NCBI RefSeq assembly: GCF_019200975.1
Contig: NZ_JAHTMR010000001.1
Coordinates: forward strand, 203,400-267,399
Direction: 5' to 3'
Source of the DNA: Pseudomonas sp. PD9R
GTDB taxonomy: Bacteria; Pseudomonadota; Gammaproteobacteria; Pseudomonadales; Pseudomonadaceae
Length of the DNA stretch: 64,000 nucleotides
Below the pieces are notes generated by a model. That model did not search any database and had not been told where the DNA came from. It worked only from the letters and a program-made list of their open reading frames with translations. Positions 18,258-28,942 of the stretch are shown in pieces. A program made the translations under genes and the position numbers. Positions within the stretch are counted from its first letter, which is position 1. Each line of letters opens with the position of its first letter.

Positions 18258-20885
18258 ATGGGCAAATCGCTGGTCATTGTGGAATCCCCGGCTAAGGCCA
18301 AGACCATCAACAAGTATTTGGGCAACGAATACGTGGTGAAGTCGAGTATCGGCCATATCCGAGACCTGCCCACCAGCGGTTCGGCTAGCGCCAGCAAAGA
18401 GCCAGCCGCCAAGCGCGGCAAGGCTGCTGCGGGTGAAGTGCCGGCCTTGTCGCCGAAAGAAAAAGCGCGCAAACAGCTGGTCGCTCGCATGGGTGTCGAT
18501 CCCGATCATGGCTGGAAAGCCAAGTACGAGATCCTTCCAGGCAAGGAAAAGGTCATCGAAGAGCTGCGCCGGCTCGCCAAGGATGCTGACACCATCTATC
18601 TCGCAACCGACTTGGATCGCGAGGGGGAAGCCATTGCCTGGCACCTGCGCGAAGCCATCGGTGGCGACGACAGCCGCTACAAGCGCGTGGTGTTCAACGA
18701 AATTACCAAGAAGGCAATTCAAGAAGCCTTCTCCAAGCCGGGCGAGTTGGATATCGATCGTGTCAATGCTCAGCAGGCGCGCCGTTTCCTCGATCGCGTC
18801 GTGGGTTACATGGTTTCGCCGCTGCTGTGGGCCAAGATTGCCCGTGGCCTGTCCGCCGGTCGCGTGCAGTCGGTTGCCGTGAAGTTGGTGGTTGAGCGTG
18901 AGCGCGAAATCCGTGCGTTCATCCCTGAAGAGTACTGGGAAGTTCACGCCGACCTCGGTACAGCCAAGGGCGCAACCGTACGTTTTGACGTCGCTCGCGA
19001 GAAAGGCGAAGCCTTCAAGCCGCTCAACGAAGCCCAGGCCATGGCCGCGCTGGAGAAGCTCAAGGCTTCCAGCTACAGCATCGTCAAGCGCGAAGACAAA
19101 CCGACCAGCAGCAAGCCGTCGGCACCGTTCATCACGTCCACCCTGCAGCAGGCCGCGAGTAACCGCCTGGGCTTCGGCGTGAAGAAAACCATGATGATGG
19201 CCCAGCGTTTGTACGAAGCCGGCTACATCACTTATATGCGTACTGACTCGACCAACCTCTCGGTTGACGCCGTCACGATGGCGCGTGCCTATATTGAAGG
19301 CGAATTCGGCAAGAAATACTTGCCGGAAACCCCGAACGTCTACAGCAGCAAGGAAGGCGCACAAGAGGCTCACGAAGCGATTCGCCCGTCCGATGCCAAT
19401 ACCGAGCCAAGCAAGCTGTCGGGCATGGAGCGCGACGCTGAGCGCCTCTACGAGTTGATCTGGCGCCAGTTCCTCGCTTGCCAGATGCTGCCGGCGCAAT
19501 ACCTGTCGACTACCGTCACTGTGGGTGCCGGCGACTTTGAACTGCGCGCCAAGGGCCGTATCCTGAAGTTCGACGGCTACACCCGCGTTATGCCGCAAAT
19601 CGCCAAACCAGGCGATGACGATGTACTGCCGGACATGGCGCAGGGCGATGCGATGAAGCTGATCAAGCTTGATCCGACCCAACACTTCACCAAGCCGCCG
19701 GCGCGTTATTCGGAAGCCAGCCTGGTTAAAGAAATGGAAAAACGCGGCATTGGTCGTCCTTCGACCTATGCCGCGATCATTTCGACTATCCAGGATCGCG
19801 GTTACGTGGCGCTGCATAACCGTCGTTTCTACTCGGAAAAGATGGGCGACATCGTCACCGAGCGTCTGGCCGAGAGCTTCTCGAACCTGATGGACTACGG
19901 TTTCACCGCTGGCATGGAAGAGCACCTTGATGACGTCGCCCAGGGCGAGCGCGATTGGAAAAACGTGCTCGACGAGTTCTACGGTGATTTCAAGAAGAAA
20001 CTCGAAGTAGCCGAAAGCCCGGAAAACGGCATGCGTGCCAACCAGCCGGTGATGACCGATATTCCGTGCACGACTTGCGGCCGTCCGATGCAGATTCGTA
20101 CCGCGTCGACTGGCGTGTTCCTGGGTTGCTCGGGCTACAGCCTGCCACCGAAAGAGCGCTGCAAGGCGACCGTCAACCTGGTGCCCGGCGATGAAATCGC
20201 TGCGGACGACGAGGGTGAGTCGGAATCGCTGGTACTGCGTGGCAAGCATCGCTGCCCAATCTGCAGCACGGCGATGGACGCTTACCTGCTCGATGAGAAG
20301 CGCAAGCTGCATATCTGCGGTAACAACCCGGATTGCGCAGGCTATGAAATCGAAGAGGGCACCTATCGCATCAAGGGTTATGAAGGTCCGAGCCTTGAGT
20401 GCGACAAGTGCGGCAGTGAGATGCAACTCAAGACTGGCCGTTTCGGCAAGTTTTTCGGTTGCACCAATCCGACCTGCAAAAACACCCGCAAACTGCTGAA
20501 GAGTGGTGACGCGGCGCCGCCGAAGATGGATCCGGTGAAGATGCCTGAGCTGAAATGCGAAAAGGTCAACGACACTTACATCCTGCGCGACGGTGCTTCC
20601 GGTCTGTTCCTGGCTGCCAGCCAATTCCCGAAAAACCGCGAGACCCGTGCTCCGCTGGTTATGGAAATTGTGCCGCACAAGGATGAAATCGATCCGAAGT
20701 ATCACTTCCTTTGCGAAGCGCCGAAGAAAGATCCGGACGGCCTCCCTGCGGTGATCCGTTATAGCCGCAAGACCAAAGAGCAATACGTACAGACCGAAGT
20801 CGACGGTAAGCCGACTGGTTGGAAGGCGTATTACGACGGCGGTAAGTGGACGGTTGAAGACAAGCGTCCTGCGGCTAAGTCTTAA
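18258..20885 (+). CDS. topA: DNA topoisomerase I
   Basis: This 875-residue type IA topoisomerase relaxes negative supercoils. It starts with the Toprim domain ([17 protein letters not shown], then [13 protein letters not shown]). The catalytic tyrosine is residue 326 in [10 protein letters not shown]. The C-terminal part has three cysteine clusters typical of topoisomerase zinc ribbons ([24 protein letters not shown]), followed by a basic tail of the kind that contacts RNA polymerase in E. coli. The length and order are normal for pseudomonads. A strong terminator follows. Confidence 0.96.
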   Translation: MGKSLVIVESPAKAKTINKYLGNEYVVKSSIGHIRDLPTSGSASASKEPAAKRGKAAAGEVPALSPKEKARKQLVARMGVDPDHGWKAKYEILPGKEKVIEELRRLAKDADTIYLATDLDREGEAIAWHLREAIGGDDSRYKRVVFNEITKKAIQEAFSKPGELDIDRVNAQQARRFLDRVVGYMVSPLLWAKIARGLSAGRVQSVAVKLVVEREREIRAFIPEEYWEVHADLGTAKGATVRFDVAREKGEAFKPLNEAQAMAALEKLKASSYSIVKREDKPTSSKPSAPFITSTLQQAASNRLGFGVKKTMMMAQRLYEAGYITYMRTDSTNLSVDAVTMARAYIEGEFGKKYLPETPNVYSSKEGAQEAHEAIRPSDANTEPSKLSGMERDAERLYELIWRQFLACQMLPAQYLSTTVTVGAGDFELRAKGRILKFDGYTRVMPQIAKPGDDDVLPDMAQGDAMKLIKLDPTQHFTKPPARYSEASLVKEMEKRGIGRPSTYAAIISTIQDRGYVALHNRRFYSEKMGDIVTERLAESFSNLMDYGFTAGMEEHLDDVAQGERDWKNVLDEFYGDFKKKLEVAESPENGMRANQPVMTDIPCTTCGRPMQIRTASTGVFLGCSGYSLPPKERCKATVNLVPGDEIAADDEGESESLVLRGKHRCPICSTAMDAYLLDEKRKLHICGNNPDCAGYEIEEGTYRIKGYEGPSLECDKCGSEMQLKTGRFGKFFGCTNPTCKNTRKLLKSGDAAPPKMDPVKMPELKCEKVNDTYILRDGASGLFLAASQFPKNRETRAPLVMEIVPHKDEIDPKYHFLCEAPKKDPDGLPAVIRYSRKTKEQYVQTEVDGKPTGWKAYYDGGKWTVEDKRPAAKS

Positions 20886-20900
20886 CTGGCGCTGTACTGA

Positions 20901-20948
20901 AAAGGCCGCATGAGAACCCTCGGGTTTTCATGCGGCCTTTTTGTTTTT
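20901..20948 (+). terminator. Terminator of topA
   Basis: A long near-perfect stem, AAAGGCCGCATGA paired with TCATGCGGCCTTT and extended by GAACCC/GGGTTT, is followed by TTGTTTTTT. Confidence 0.88.
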
Positions 20949-20956
20949 TCGTCCCT

Positions 20957-21058
20957 TGTAGGAGCGAGCTTGCTCGCGATGGTCGCTAACGATAACGCAA
21001 ACTTTTTTGGATATACGCGGCGCTCTGTAGTCCATCGCGAGCAAGCTCGCTCCTACAG
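20957..21058. repeat. REP palindrome, family C (GGAGCGAGCTTGCTCGC type)
   Basis: The outer arms TGTAGGAGCGAGCTTGCTCG and CGAGCAAGCTCGCTCCTACA pair perfectly and extend into CGATGG/CCATCG, around a central region of about 50 bp. Each arm contains its own small palindrome. Confidence 0.85.
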
Positions 21059-21171
21059 AGGGACATGTGTATGTCTGTTTCGGGGTTAGACAATGCTTGC
21101 GGTAAGCTTGGGTGATCCACGACACTGTCTGACCTGCTTGAAGCAATTATTTCGTTGTGGAGACTGCCGTT

Positions 21172-21696
21172 ATGGCCCACGAACTCTATACCCGTACCAA
21201 TCAGAAGATCTATTTCGCCGGCCTGTCGCTGGAAGCGCTCGGTAAAGCCGAGGACGGGCGGGCAATGAACTCCCCGGCGCTGGTTCAGGCTGGTCGCGAA
21301 TCGGCGTTGTTTCATCTTTACGGTGCGCTGCTGGGCTTGTGTCATGAAATCGCCGGTTTCTATCGCTTACCCCAGGCCAATGCCTCTCGGGCCGAGTCGT
21401 TACTGACTCGCGAAGTGCTGGAAAGCATCGCCATTCCTGAGTTGGCCGAGATGATTGAGCTGGCCAATAACCCGGAAACCTGGCTGGCCAAGCTATTGGC
21501 AGCCCACAAGGCGCTGTTTCAACCGCCACGGGCACCACGCAAGCCTAAGGGTGACGTGACGCAGCCGTTGATTCAGGCGGTTAACCTGGATGAAGAAGAG
21601 GTGCCTGAGGAGTTGAGCCGGGAAGAGCTAGAGAGCTGGCGGCAGAACCTCAAAAGCCTGGCGCTCCGTTTTCGCGAAGGCCTGAATGAGTGCTGA
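21172..21696 (+). CDS. Conserved hypothetical protein (DUF6586-like, 174 aa)
   Basis: The product begins MAHELYTRTNQKIYFAGL and is largely helical, with an acidic C-terminal third (DEEEVPEELSREELES). The ATG at 21172 lies nine bases after GGAG, so an in-frame start at 21157 is less likely. A DUF6586 assignment is from memory of annotations at this conserved place between topA and lexA. No enzymatic motif, signal peptide or membrane segment is visible. Confidence 0.7.
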   Translation: MAHELYTRTNQKIYFAGLSLEALGKAEDGRAMNSPALVQAGRESALFHLYGALLGLCHEIAGFYRLPQANASRAESLLTREVLESIAIPELAEMIELANNPETWLAKLLAAHKALFQPPRAPRKPKGDVTQPLIQAVNLDEEEVPEELSREELESWRQNLKSLALRFREGLNEC

Positions 21697-21848
21697 AGGA
21701 TTGAGCGGAATGACGGATGGCTTTCAGAGCAATCCGCTCATGGAAGAGTGCAAATAGATATTTCTTCGCGATGACATCTGGTCAAGATCCCGAGCGAAGC
21801 CTGGCCGATGCCTATATAATCCCCGCCTTTCGTGGAGAACAGACCTTT

Positions 21849-22082
21849 ATGCCAACGTCCTTTCTAGAAATTGTCGAGTTACCAGACGGCCGTATCGAGC
21901 TGCGCAGGGCTGAGGACGAGGGTTCTCTGGTTACTTTGAATTTCTCCGAGGACGCCAAAGCGTTCTTGCAAGGCCAGCATGTCGAGGTTGCCAAGGCGAT
22001 GTTGAGTGTCGGTGTGCAGATGGCTGGACGCCTGGTTGAAGGCGAACTCGACAAAGAAGAGGGGTCGCGGGTTCTTCATTGA
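21849..22082 (+). CDS. Conserved hypothetical protein (77 aa)
   Basis: This small soluble protein begins MPTSFLEIVELPDGRIELRR and has a beta-strand-rich first half and an amphipathic helical second half. A perfect TATAAT at 21815-21820 about 28 bases upstream suggests its own promoter, although no good -35 is seen. It lies between the 174-aa protein gene and the convergent sulA. Its function is unknown. Confidence 0.75.
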   Translation: MPTSFLEIVELPDGRIELRRAEDEGSLVTLNFSEDAKAFLQGQHVEVAKAMLSVGVQMAGRLVEGELDKEEGSRVLH

Positions 22083-22175
22083 TCCCGCCCGTCGCTTTTT
22101 TCGGCTATCGATTCAGATCGGCTTCTCTGTTCTTGGAGAGGCCCAGCGCCGTTCGAGGCGCGCCATGTTTATCAG

Positions 22176-22649
22176 TTAACCCAGTCGAATGTTCAGGCTT
22201 TGAGCGTCCCCAGTACGGGCGGCGCTGATTAGCTGTTGTCGCGAATTTGTACTCAGCGGGTTAAGCCAGCTGACTACCGTGTGGCTGCGGCCTAGACGAA
22301 GGGCCTCGCAAGTCAGTTGTTGAGCGCTCTGGGTGCCACGCGGTTGCAATAGCAAAATGCGTTCGCGGTTAAGGCCGGCGTCCCGCAACCAGGCCTGGGT
22401 CACGCTGGCGGGTGGGGCGATCAGTGTCAGCCAGCGCGCATCCTGATCGTCGCTGAGTTCCCTCAGAATGGGGGCTAGAAGGTTCAGGCAGTTCCCGGCC
22501 GCACCACGCAGTGACAACTCACTGAAGACCTCGGGTTCGGCGCTCCAGGGCGACTCGACCACTTCCTTCAGGATCGGCGCCAAGGGCTGCGCCATGAACG
22601 CCTCGAACAGCGACAGTTGGGCTTGCTGTGATGTGTGTGGGAACTGCAT
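22176..22649 (-). CDS. sulA: SOS cell-division inhibitor SulA-like protein
   Basis: This 157-residue RecA-like-fold protein is placed directly after lexA, the usual position of sulA in pseudomonads, where the product blocks FtsZ polymerisation during DNA damage. The C-terminal region around WLTLIAPPASVTQAWL and RILLLQPRGTQSAQQL resembles SulA. The ATG at 22649 is preceded by AAAGGAGG, so an in-frame start at 22682 is rejected. It starts 11 bases after the lexA stop and would be induced from the lexA promoter. Confidence 0.85.
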   Translation of the reverse strand: MQFPHTSQQAQLSLFEAFMAQPLAPILKEVVESPWSAEPEVFSELSLRGAAGNCLNLLAPILRELSDDQDARWLTLIAPPASVTQAWLRDAGLNRERILLLQPRGTQSAQQLTCEALRLGRSHTVVSWLNPLSTNSRQQLISAARTGDAQSLNIRLG

Positions 22650-22659
22650 AAAGCCTCCT

Positions 22660-23268
22660 TTAGCGGCGAATAACGCCGACACTCAAGCCTTCGATCACCA
22701 GGTCCTGATCTTTAAGGTTCACTTCGATAGGGGCGAACTCAGGGTTCTCGGCAATCAGCCAGACTTTGCTGCCGTCACGCTTGAAGCGCTTGACGGTCAC
22801 TTCGTCACCGATCCGTGCGACCACAATCTGGCCGTTGCGGGCCTCGCGGGTGGTGTGGACTGCCAGCAGGTCGCCGTCGAAAATACCTACGTCCTTCATG
22901 CTCATACCATGGACCCGCAGCAGATAGTCGGCGCGAGGATGGAAGAACGATGGATTGATATTGCAGGACTCCTCAACGTGTTGTTGAGCGAGGATTGGGG
23001 CACCCGCGGCGACACGGCCAATGATCGGCAGGGTGGAGTCGTCGGGTTTCGCTTCGAAACCGGGGATGCGAATTCCGCGGGAAGCGCCCGGTGTCATTTC
23101 GATCGCGCCTTTGCGGGCGAGCGCCTTGAGGTGTTCTTCTGCCGCGTTGGGCGATTTGAAACCCAGTTCCTGAGCGATTTCCGCGCGGGTCGGCGGGTAG
23201 CCGTTGTCTTCTAGGCAGCGTTTGATGAAGGCCAGAATCTCTGCTTGGCGTGGCGTCAGCTTTAGCAT
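22660..23268 (-). CDS. lexA: LexA repressor
   Basis: This 202-residue SOS master repressor has an N-terminal winged helix-turn-helix ([20 protein letters not shown], then [13 protein letters not shown]) and a C-terminal S24 self-cleavage domain. The scissile Ala88-Gly89 bond in RVAAGAP, the serine at 123 in GMSMKD and the lysine at 160 are intact. Two LexA boxes lie just upstream, as expected for autoregulation. It forms an operon with sulA. Confidence 0.96.
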   Translation of the reverse strand: MLKLTPRQAEILAFIKRCLEDNGYPPTRAEIAQELGFKSPNAAEEHLKALARKGAIEMTPGASRGIRIPGFEAKPDDSTLPIIGRVAAGAPILAQQHVEESCNINPSFFHPRADYLLRVHGMSMKDVGIFDGDLLAVHTTREARNGQIVVARIGDEVTVKRFKRDGSKVWLIAENPEFAPIEVNLKDQDLVIEGLSVGVIRR

Positions 23269-23278
23269 ATTGATCGCT

Positions 23279-23313
23279 CTGTCTTTTTATACAGTGACTG
23301 GGATTATATACAG
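23279..23313 (-). promoter_or_regulatory. Tandem LexA (SOS) boxes of lexA
   Basis: Read on the minus strand, the two boxes are CTGTATATAATCCCAG (23298-23313) and CTGTATAAAAAGACAG (23279-23294). Both fit CTG-N10-CAG exactly, and they are three bases apart. The proximal box lies 11 bases from the lexA start codon. Confidence 0.9.
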
Positions 23314-23438
23314 TGAAACGGTCTTGGCAATGCCCCTTTTTTTGCCCGCCGCCGGACGGTCGAACAGTCCGCTGATTGAAGCTTTCCGGTTGTATGGTTA
23401 AATGGCTGACCGACCATTCCCAAAACGAACTGCCAGAC

Positions 23439-23482
23439 TTGACAATACACAACCTGAAACGTATGTTTCAAACAAGTGTTTG
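23439..23482 (+). promoter_or_regulatory. psrA promoter with two overlapping PsrA operator palindromes
   Basis: TTGACA at 23439-23444 and TATGTT at 23462-23467 are spaced 17 bases and form a sigma-70 promoter. GAAACGTATGTTTC (23456-23469) covers the -10 element, and CAAACAAGTGTTTG (23469-23482) follows, sharing one base. Both fit the published PsrA pattern of G/C-AAAC, two to four bases, GTTT-G/C, consistent with direct autorepression relieved by long-chain fatty acids. Confidence 0.8.
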
Positions 23483-23497
23483 TCAGGCGGAGTAGCC

Positions 23498-24205
23498 ATG
23501 GCCCAGTCGGAAACCGTTGAACGCATTCTTGATGCTGCCGAGCAGTTGTTCGCGGAAAAAGGTTTCGCTGAAACCTCATTGCGCTTGATCACCAGCAAGG
23601 CCGGGGTCAATCTGGCGGCGGTGAACTATCACTTCGGTTCGAAAAAGGCGCTGATCCAGGCTGTCTTCTCGCGTTTTCTCGGGCCGTTCTGTATCAGCCT
23701 CGATAAAGAGCTGGAGCGACGCCAGGCCAAGCCTGAGAACAAGCCGACGCTCGAAGAATTGCTGGAAATCCTCGTCGAGCAAGCCCTGGTGGTGCAACCG
23801 CGCAGTGGCAATGATCTGTCTATTTTCATGCGTTTGCTGGGCCTGGCTTTCAGTCAGAGCCAGGGCCATTTGCGTCGTTACCTGGAAGACATGTACGGCA
23901 AGGTGTTCCGCCGCTACATGATGCTGGTCAACGAAGCCGCGCCGCGTATTCCACCGATCGAACTGTTCTGGCGCGTGCACTTCATGCTGGGTGCGGCTGC
24001 GTTCAGCATGTCCGGTATCAAGGCATTGCGCGCAATTGCCGAAACCGACTTCGGGGTGAACACTTCGATCGAGCAAGTCATGCGTCTGATGGTGCCGTTC
24101 TTGGCAGCCGGTATGCGTGCAGAAACCGGCGTCACTGACACCGCCATGGCCAGCGCGCAATTGCGTCCGCGTAGCAAATCGACAGCGGTTGCCGCCAAGG
24201 TTTAA
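23498..24205 (+). CDS. psrA: TetR-family regulator PsrA
   Basis: This 235-residue TetR-type regulator senses long-chain fatty acids, represses its own gene and fadBA, and activates rpoS in pseudomonads. The N-terminal helix-turn-helix runs through ERILDAAEQLFAEKGFAETS and VNLAAVNYHFGSKKAL. The C-terminal domain would bind the ligand. The ATG at 23498 follows GGAG at 23489-23492, so the longer frame starting at 23402 is rejected because it would read through its own promoter. It is divergent from lexA. Confidence 0.93.
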   Translation: MAQSETVERILDAAEQLFAEKGFAETSLRLITSKAGVNLAAVNYHFGSKKALIQAVFSRFLGPFCISLDKELERRQAKPENKPTLEELLEILVEQALVVQPRSGNDLSIFMRLLGLAFSQSQGHLRRYLEDMYGKVFRRYMMLVNEAAPRIPPIELFWRVHFMLGAAAFSMSGIKALRAIAETDFGVNTSIEQVMRLMVPFLAAGMRAETGVTDTAMASAQLRPRSKSTAVAAKV

Positions 24206-24363
24206 CCGCACACGGGTGGGCGCGGCAGCTGACATCCGCTAAGCTAGCCGCCCATGCCGACTCTCGTTCTGAACCCGCTCCCTGTTTCTATCGCCGACCT
24301 GCCAGGCACTGCCCATGGCGGCGAACGTGTGCGAGCCGGGTTTATCGTTATCAAGGAATCTCT

Positions 24364-25374
24364 ATGACTGCTGGCCTGCAAGGCTCGTTGATGGTGGACG
24401 TCGCCGGTACCTGGCTGACGGCTGAAGATCGCCAATTGTTGCGTCAACCTGAAGTGGGCGGCTTGATCATTTTCGCCCGCAACATCGAACATCCACGCCA
24501 GGTCCGCGAGTTAAGCGCCGCGATTCGCGCCATTCGTCCTGATTTGCTGTTGGCGGTGGATCAGGAAGGCGGTCGGGTCCAGCGTTTGCGTCAGGGCTTC
24601 GTGCGGCTACCGGCGATGCGCGCCATTGCTGATAATCCAAATGCTGAATACCTGGCTGAGCAATGTGGCTGGATCATGGCCACCGAAGTATTGGCTGTTG
24701 GCCTGGACCTCAGTTTCGCCCCGGTACTGGACCTCGACTACCAGCGCAGCGCAGTGGTCGGCACCCGTTCCTTCGAGGGCGACCCCGAGCGTGCAGCGCT
24801 GTTGGCCGGTGCATTCATTCGCGGCATGAACTGCGCCGGCATGGCGGCTACGGGCAAGCATTTCCCTGGCCACGGTTGGGCAGAGGCGGATTCTCATGTT
24901 GCGATTCCGAATGATGAACGCAGCCTTGACGAGATTCGGGCCAGCGACCTGGTGCCGTTCGCCAAACTGAGCAAACAGCTCGCCGCGGTGATGCCGGCCC
25001 ATGTCATTTATCCACAAGTCGATTCCCAGCCTGCCGGCTTTTCCCGTCGCTGGTTGCAGGACATCTTGCGCGGCGAACTGCAATTTGACGGCGTGATCTT
25101 CAGCGACGACCTGTCCATGGCCGGTGCCCACGTGGTGGGCGATGCCGCCAGTCGCATTGAAGCGGCGCTCACCGCTGGTTGCGACATGGGGTTGGTATGC
25201 AACGATCGCGCAGCCGCCGAACTGGCCCTGAGCGCCGCGCAACGTCTTAAGGTCAAACCGTCGGCGCGCATCGCGCGGATGCGCGGTCAGTCGTTCGTGA
25301 ACACCGAATACCGTCAGGCCCCGCGCTGGCTGGCAGCTGTCGGCGCGCTTAAAGAAGCTCAATTGATTGATTAA
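24364..25374 (+). CDS. nagZ: Beta-N-acetylglucosaminidase NagZ
   Basis: This cytosolic GH3 enzyme of 336 residues removes GlcNAc from anhydro-muropeptides during peptidoglycan recycling, influencing ampC induction. The family motif KHFPGHGWAEADSH contains the general acid/base histidine. IFSDDLSMAG carries the nucleophilic aspartate, and AVDQEGGRVQRL is the substrate-binding segment. The ATG at 24364 follows AAGGAA. It is followed 12 bases later by mtiP, probably in one operon. Confidence 0.95.
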   Translation: MTAGLQGSLMVDVAGTWLTAEDRQLLRQPEVGGLIIFARNIEHPRQVRELSAAIRAIRPDLLLAVDQEGGRVQRLRQGFVRLPAMRAIADNPNAEYLAEQCGWIMATEVLAVGLDLSFAPVLDLDYQRSAVVGTRSFEGDPERAALLAGAFIRGMNCAGMAATGKHFPGHGWAEADSHVAIPNDERSLDEIRASDLVPFAKLSKQLAAVMPAHVIYPQVDSQPAGFSRRWLQDILRGELQFDGVIFSDDLSMAGAHVVGDAASRIEAALTAGCDMGLVCNDRAAAELALSAAQRLKVKPSARIARMRGQSFVNTEYRQAPRWLAAVGALKEAQLID

Positions 25375-26124
<750 letters not shown>

Positions 26125-26149
26125 TCAGTCATTACACCGAGTTGACTCT

Positions 26150-26214
26150 ATCGCGGGCAAGACACGCTCCCACAGTTTGATGTTTACCCTGTGGGAGCGG
26201 GTTTGCCCGCGATG
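26150..26214. repeat. REP palindrome, family B variant
   Basis: The arms TCGCGGGCAAGACACGCTCC and GGAGCGGGTTTGCCCGCGA pair with a few mismatches around a short centre. It separates the convergent mtiP and helicase genes. Confidence 0.8.
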
Positions 26215-26237
26215 CGATTTGACAGGCGCCGAAGGTC

Positions 26238-28931
26238 TCAGCGCTTTTCGAGCTTATCCGGCAAAGGCGCAAACAACGCTTCAATATCATCGTTCTGCAG
26301 CTTCCAGTCCCCAGTCTGACGCCCGTCCAGCACGCCAGCCGCAAGGTCGGATTTTTCCTTTTGCAGATGCTGAATCTTCTCTTCCACCGTGCCGCGCGCA
26401 ATCAATTTATAAACGAACACGGGCTTCTCCTGACCGATACGGTACGCACGGTCGGTTGCCTGATTTTCCGTCGCCGGGTTCCACCAGGGGTCGTAATGAA
26501 TCACCGTGTCCGCCTCTGTCAGATTGAGACCTACGCCGCCCGCCTTCAGGCTGATCAGAAAGATCTGACGCTTGCCGCTCTGGAATTCCTTCACCGGCGT
26601 ACGCCGGTCGCGGGTCTGTCCCGTCAGCAGTGCGTAAGTCACGCCGCGTTTTTTCAATTCGTCTTCGATCAGCGACAGCATTGAAGTGAACTGCGAAAAC
26701 AGCAGAATCCGCCGTCCTTCCTCAAACAGTTCTTCGAGCATTTCCATCAGGCTGTCGAGCTTGCCCGATGTGCTGCCCCGAGCCGGAAGGGCAGCATCAT
26801 TGACCAGACGTAGATCGCAGCACACCTGACGCAATTTCAGCAGCGCCTCAAGGATGATGATCTGGCTACGCGCCACGCCCTTGCGGGTGATTTCGTCGCG
26901 GACTTTCTTGTCCATGGCCAGACGCATGGTTTCGTACACATCGCGCTGGGCTTCGTTGAGCTCGACCCAATGAATGATTTCGGTTTTCGGCGGCAACTCG
27001 GTGGCCACCTGTTCCTTGGTGCGGCGCAGCAGGAAGGGTTTGATCCGACCATTGAGGTGCTGAAGTCTTACTTCGCTGGTGCGCTTTTCAATCGGCACCC
27101 GGTAATCACGGTTGAAACTCTTCACATCGCCAAGCCAGCCCGGCAGCAGGAAATGAAACAGCGACCACAGCTCGCCCAAGTGGTTTTCCAGTGGCGTGCC
27201 GCTCAGGCACAGGCGCTGGCGAGCATTCAGTTCGCGGGCTGCCTGAGCGGCCTTGCTGTTTGGATTCTTGATGTACTGCGCTTCATCCAGCACCAGTATG
27301 TGCAACGGTTGTGCAGCCAGGCGTTCGACATCTTTAGGCAGCAACGCGTAGGTGGTCAGGATCAGGTCGTAATCGGCCAGGTTCTCGAAATGTTTTTTGC
27401 GACTGGCGCCGTACAGTGCCAGCACTTTGAGTTGGGGCGTAAAGTGCGCCGCTTCGTCGAGCCAGTTCGGAATGAGGCTCGTGGGCATGACCACCATGCA
27501 CGGTCGGTCGAGGCGTCCGGCGTTTTTTTCGGTAAGAACGTGCGCCAGGGTTTGTAGGGTTTTACCCAGGCCCATGTCGTCCGCGAGGATTCCTCCGACT
27601 TCCAGTTGCCGCAGTGACTGCATCCAGCTCAGGCCCTCCAGCTGATACGGTCGCAGTGTTGCGTTCAAGCCTTCTGGCGCGGTGGCCGTGTAGTCCTTGA
27701 TGTCCCGCAGTCGTTGGGCAAAGGTGCGGATTTGCTCGCCGCCTTCCCACAGCAGTGGCAGGTCTTCCAGCGGATTCAGGCGCGTGGCATCCGCCTTGCT
27801 CAGGCGTAAGGTGGTTTCGCCAGGCTCTTGCAGGTAAAACTCACCGAGCGTTGCCAGTACCGGTTTCAAGCGGCCGAAGGGCAGGGCGACTTGCAGGGGG
27901 CCATATTCGGAGTTCGGTCGATTGGGGATGTTGACCAGGATCAACTCGTCGTCGCGGCGTCGGGCGAGGCGTTCCGGGTTGAGGATTTCGGTGTGGGAGC
28001 GCATCAGGTTCAACAGGATCGGCAGCAGGCTCAGCCGCTCGCCGTTGACGATGATCCCCAGTTCCAGGTCAAACCAGTCGCGCTCGGGTGCCTGCTCCAC
28101 TGTGGCGTACCAATCGTCCACGGCGGTCAGGTCGAAGCCGAAGTCTTCGTTGATCTGCAACTCCCAGCCTTGGGTGCGCAGCTTCGGCAGTTCATTGAGG
28201 GTGAACGTCAGCCAGGCGCTGTCATTGATCATCTCGAACAGTTCGCCAGCGCTTTCCGGCAGGGCCTTGCTTTGCCGGGTGGCGACTTTGAAACCGAGGA
28301 TTCGCAACTGTTCCCGGTAGGATTGTTCCACATCGGGATGGCGTTTTATCCGTAACGTCTGAGTTTCCTGGCGAATCAGGATGTCGGAATTTTTCTGCCC
28401 GGAAACGTACTCATCCAGGTAGCTGAAAGACAGCGCCGCACGATGCTGTATGTAGCGTTGCATCCGCCCGTTTCGCGGTTCGAACGCGCTGAATTCGATA
28501 CTCGCCAGCCACAGGCGCGGCACCGGTTGCACGTTATCCACCAGTACTTGCGGCAGTGCTTTCGGGTTGCGGTTTTCCAGTACGGCCTGGAGTTTTTCCA
28601 GGAGTTCGGCATCTTTGGCCGCTGCAGGATAGTCGAGAGTTTCCTGCACCTGCAGCAAAACGGCTGCGCAATGTTTGCAGTTGCTGTGGACGGGGCACGA
28701 GCACGTGGCGTCGACCATCAGCAAGGTGCCTTTGGCTGACTCGCGCAGGCGAATGGTCTGACGGTAAACGTTACCGCCAGAGCCTTCGCAGGCAGCAACG
28801 ATCGTAGCGTCCCCGGCCTCGACAATCCTGACGCGGTTCTCCAGCGCGTAGCGGCGGCCACGCTCCAGACTCTGTTCCTTGAATCGGCTGACCCAGGAAG
28901 GTGCCAGGGGTTTGCTCAGGGTCGCGGACAT
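26238..28931 (-). CDS. SWIM zinc-finger Snf2-family helicase (DEAD/DEAH superfamily 2)
   Basis: This 897-residue protein has an N-terminal SWIM-type zinc finger (CSCPVHSNCKHCAAVLL), a variable central region, and a C-terminal Snf2 ATPase core. Core motifs include Walker A DDMGLGKTLQT, motif II DEAQ, motif III SGTPLENHLGELWSL, and motif VI ATDRAYRIGQ. Such proteins are predicted nucleic-acid translocases; some are RapA-related, but RapA lacks the SWIM finger. The specific role is unknown. The gene is 11 bases downstream of csiV. Confidence 0.88.
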   Translation of the reverse strand: MSATLSKPLAPSWVSRFKEQSLERGRRYALENRVRIVEAGDATIVAACEGSGGNVYRQTIRLRESAKGTLLMVDATCSCPVHSNCKHCAAVLLQVQETLDYPAAAKDAELLEKLQAVLENRNPKALPQVLVDNVQPVPRLWLASIEFSAFEPRNGRMQRYIQHRAALSFSYLDEYVSGQKNSDILIRQETQTLRIKRHPDVEQSYREQLRILGFKVATRQSKALPESAGELFEMINDSAWLTFTLNELPKLRTQGWELQINEDFGFDLTAVDDWYATVEQAPERDWFDLELGIIVNGERLSLLPILLNLMRSHTEILNPERLARRRDDELILVNIPNRPNSEYGPLQVALPFGRLKPVLATLGEFYLQEPGETTLRLSKADATRLNPLEDLPLLWEGGEQIRTFAQRLRDIKDYTATAPEGLNATLRPYQLEGLSWMQSLRQLEVGGILADDMGLGKTLQTLAHVLTEKNAGRLDRPCMVVMPTSLIPNWLDEAAHFTPQLKVLALYGASRKKHFENLADYDLILTTYALLPKDVERLAAQPLHILVLDEAQYIKNPNSKAAQAARELNARQRLCLSGTPLENHLGELWSLFHFLLPGWLGDVKSFNRDYRVPIEKRTSEVRLQHLNGRIKPFLLRRTKEQVATELPPKTEIIHWVELNEAQRDVYETMRLAMDKKVRDEITRKGVARSQIIILEALLKLRQVCCDLRLVNDAALPARGSTSGKLDSLMEMLEELFEEGRRILLFSQFTSMLSLIEDELKKRGVTYALLTGQTRDRRTPVKEFQSGKRQIFLISLKAGGVGLNLTEADTVIHYDPWWNPATENQATDRAYRIGQEKPVFVYKLIARGTVEEKIQHLQKEKSDLAAGVLDGRQTGDWKLQNDDIEALFAPLPDKLEKR

Positions 28932-28942
28932 AAGGACGTCAA

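Noticed and set aside
18240..20783. Very long open frame (847 codons) on the minus strand opposite topA
   Set aside because: It is antisense to a complete topoisomerase gene, has no domain and arises from high GC content in the third codon position.
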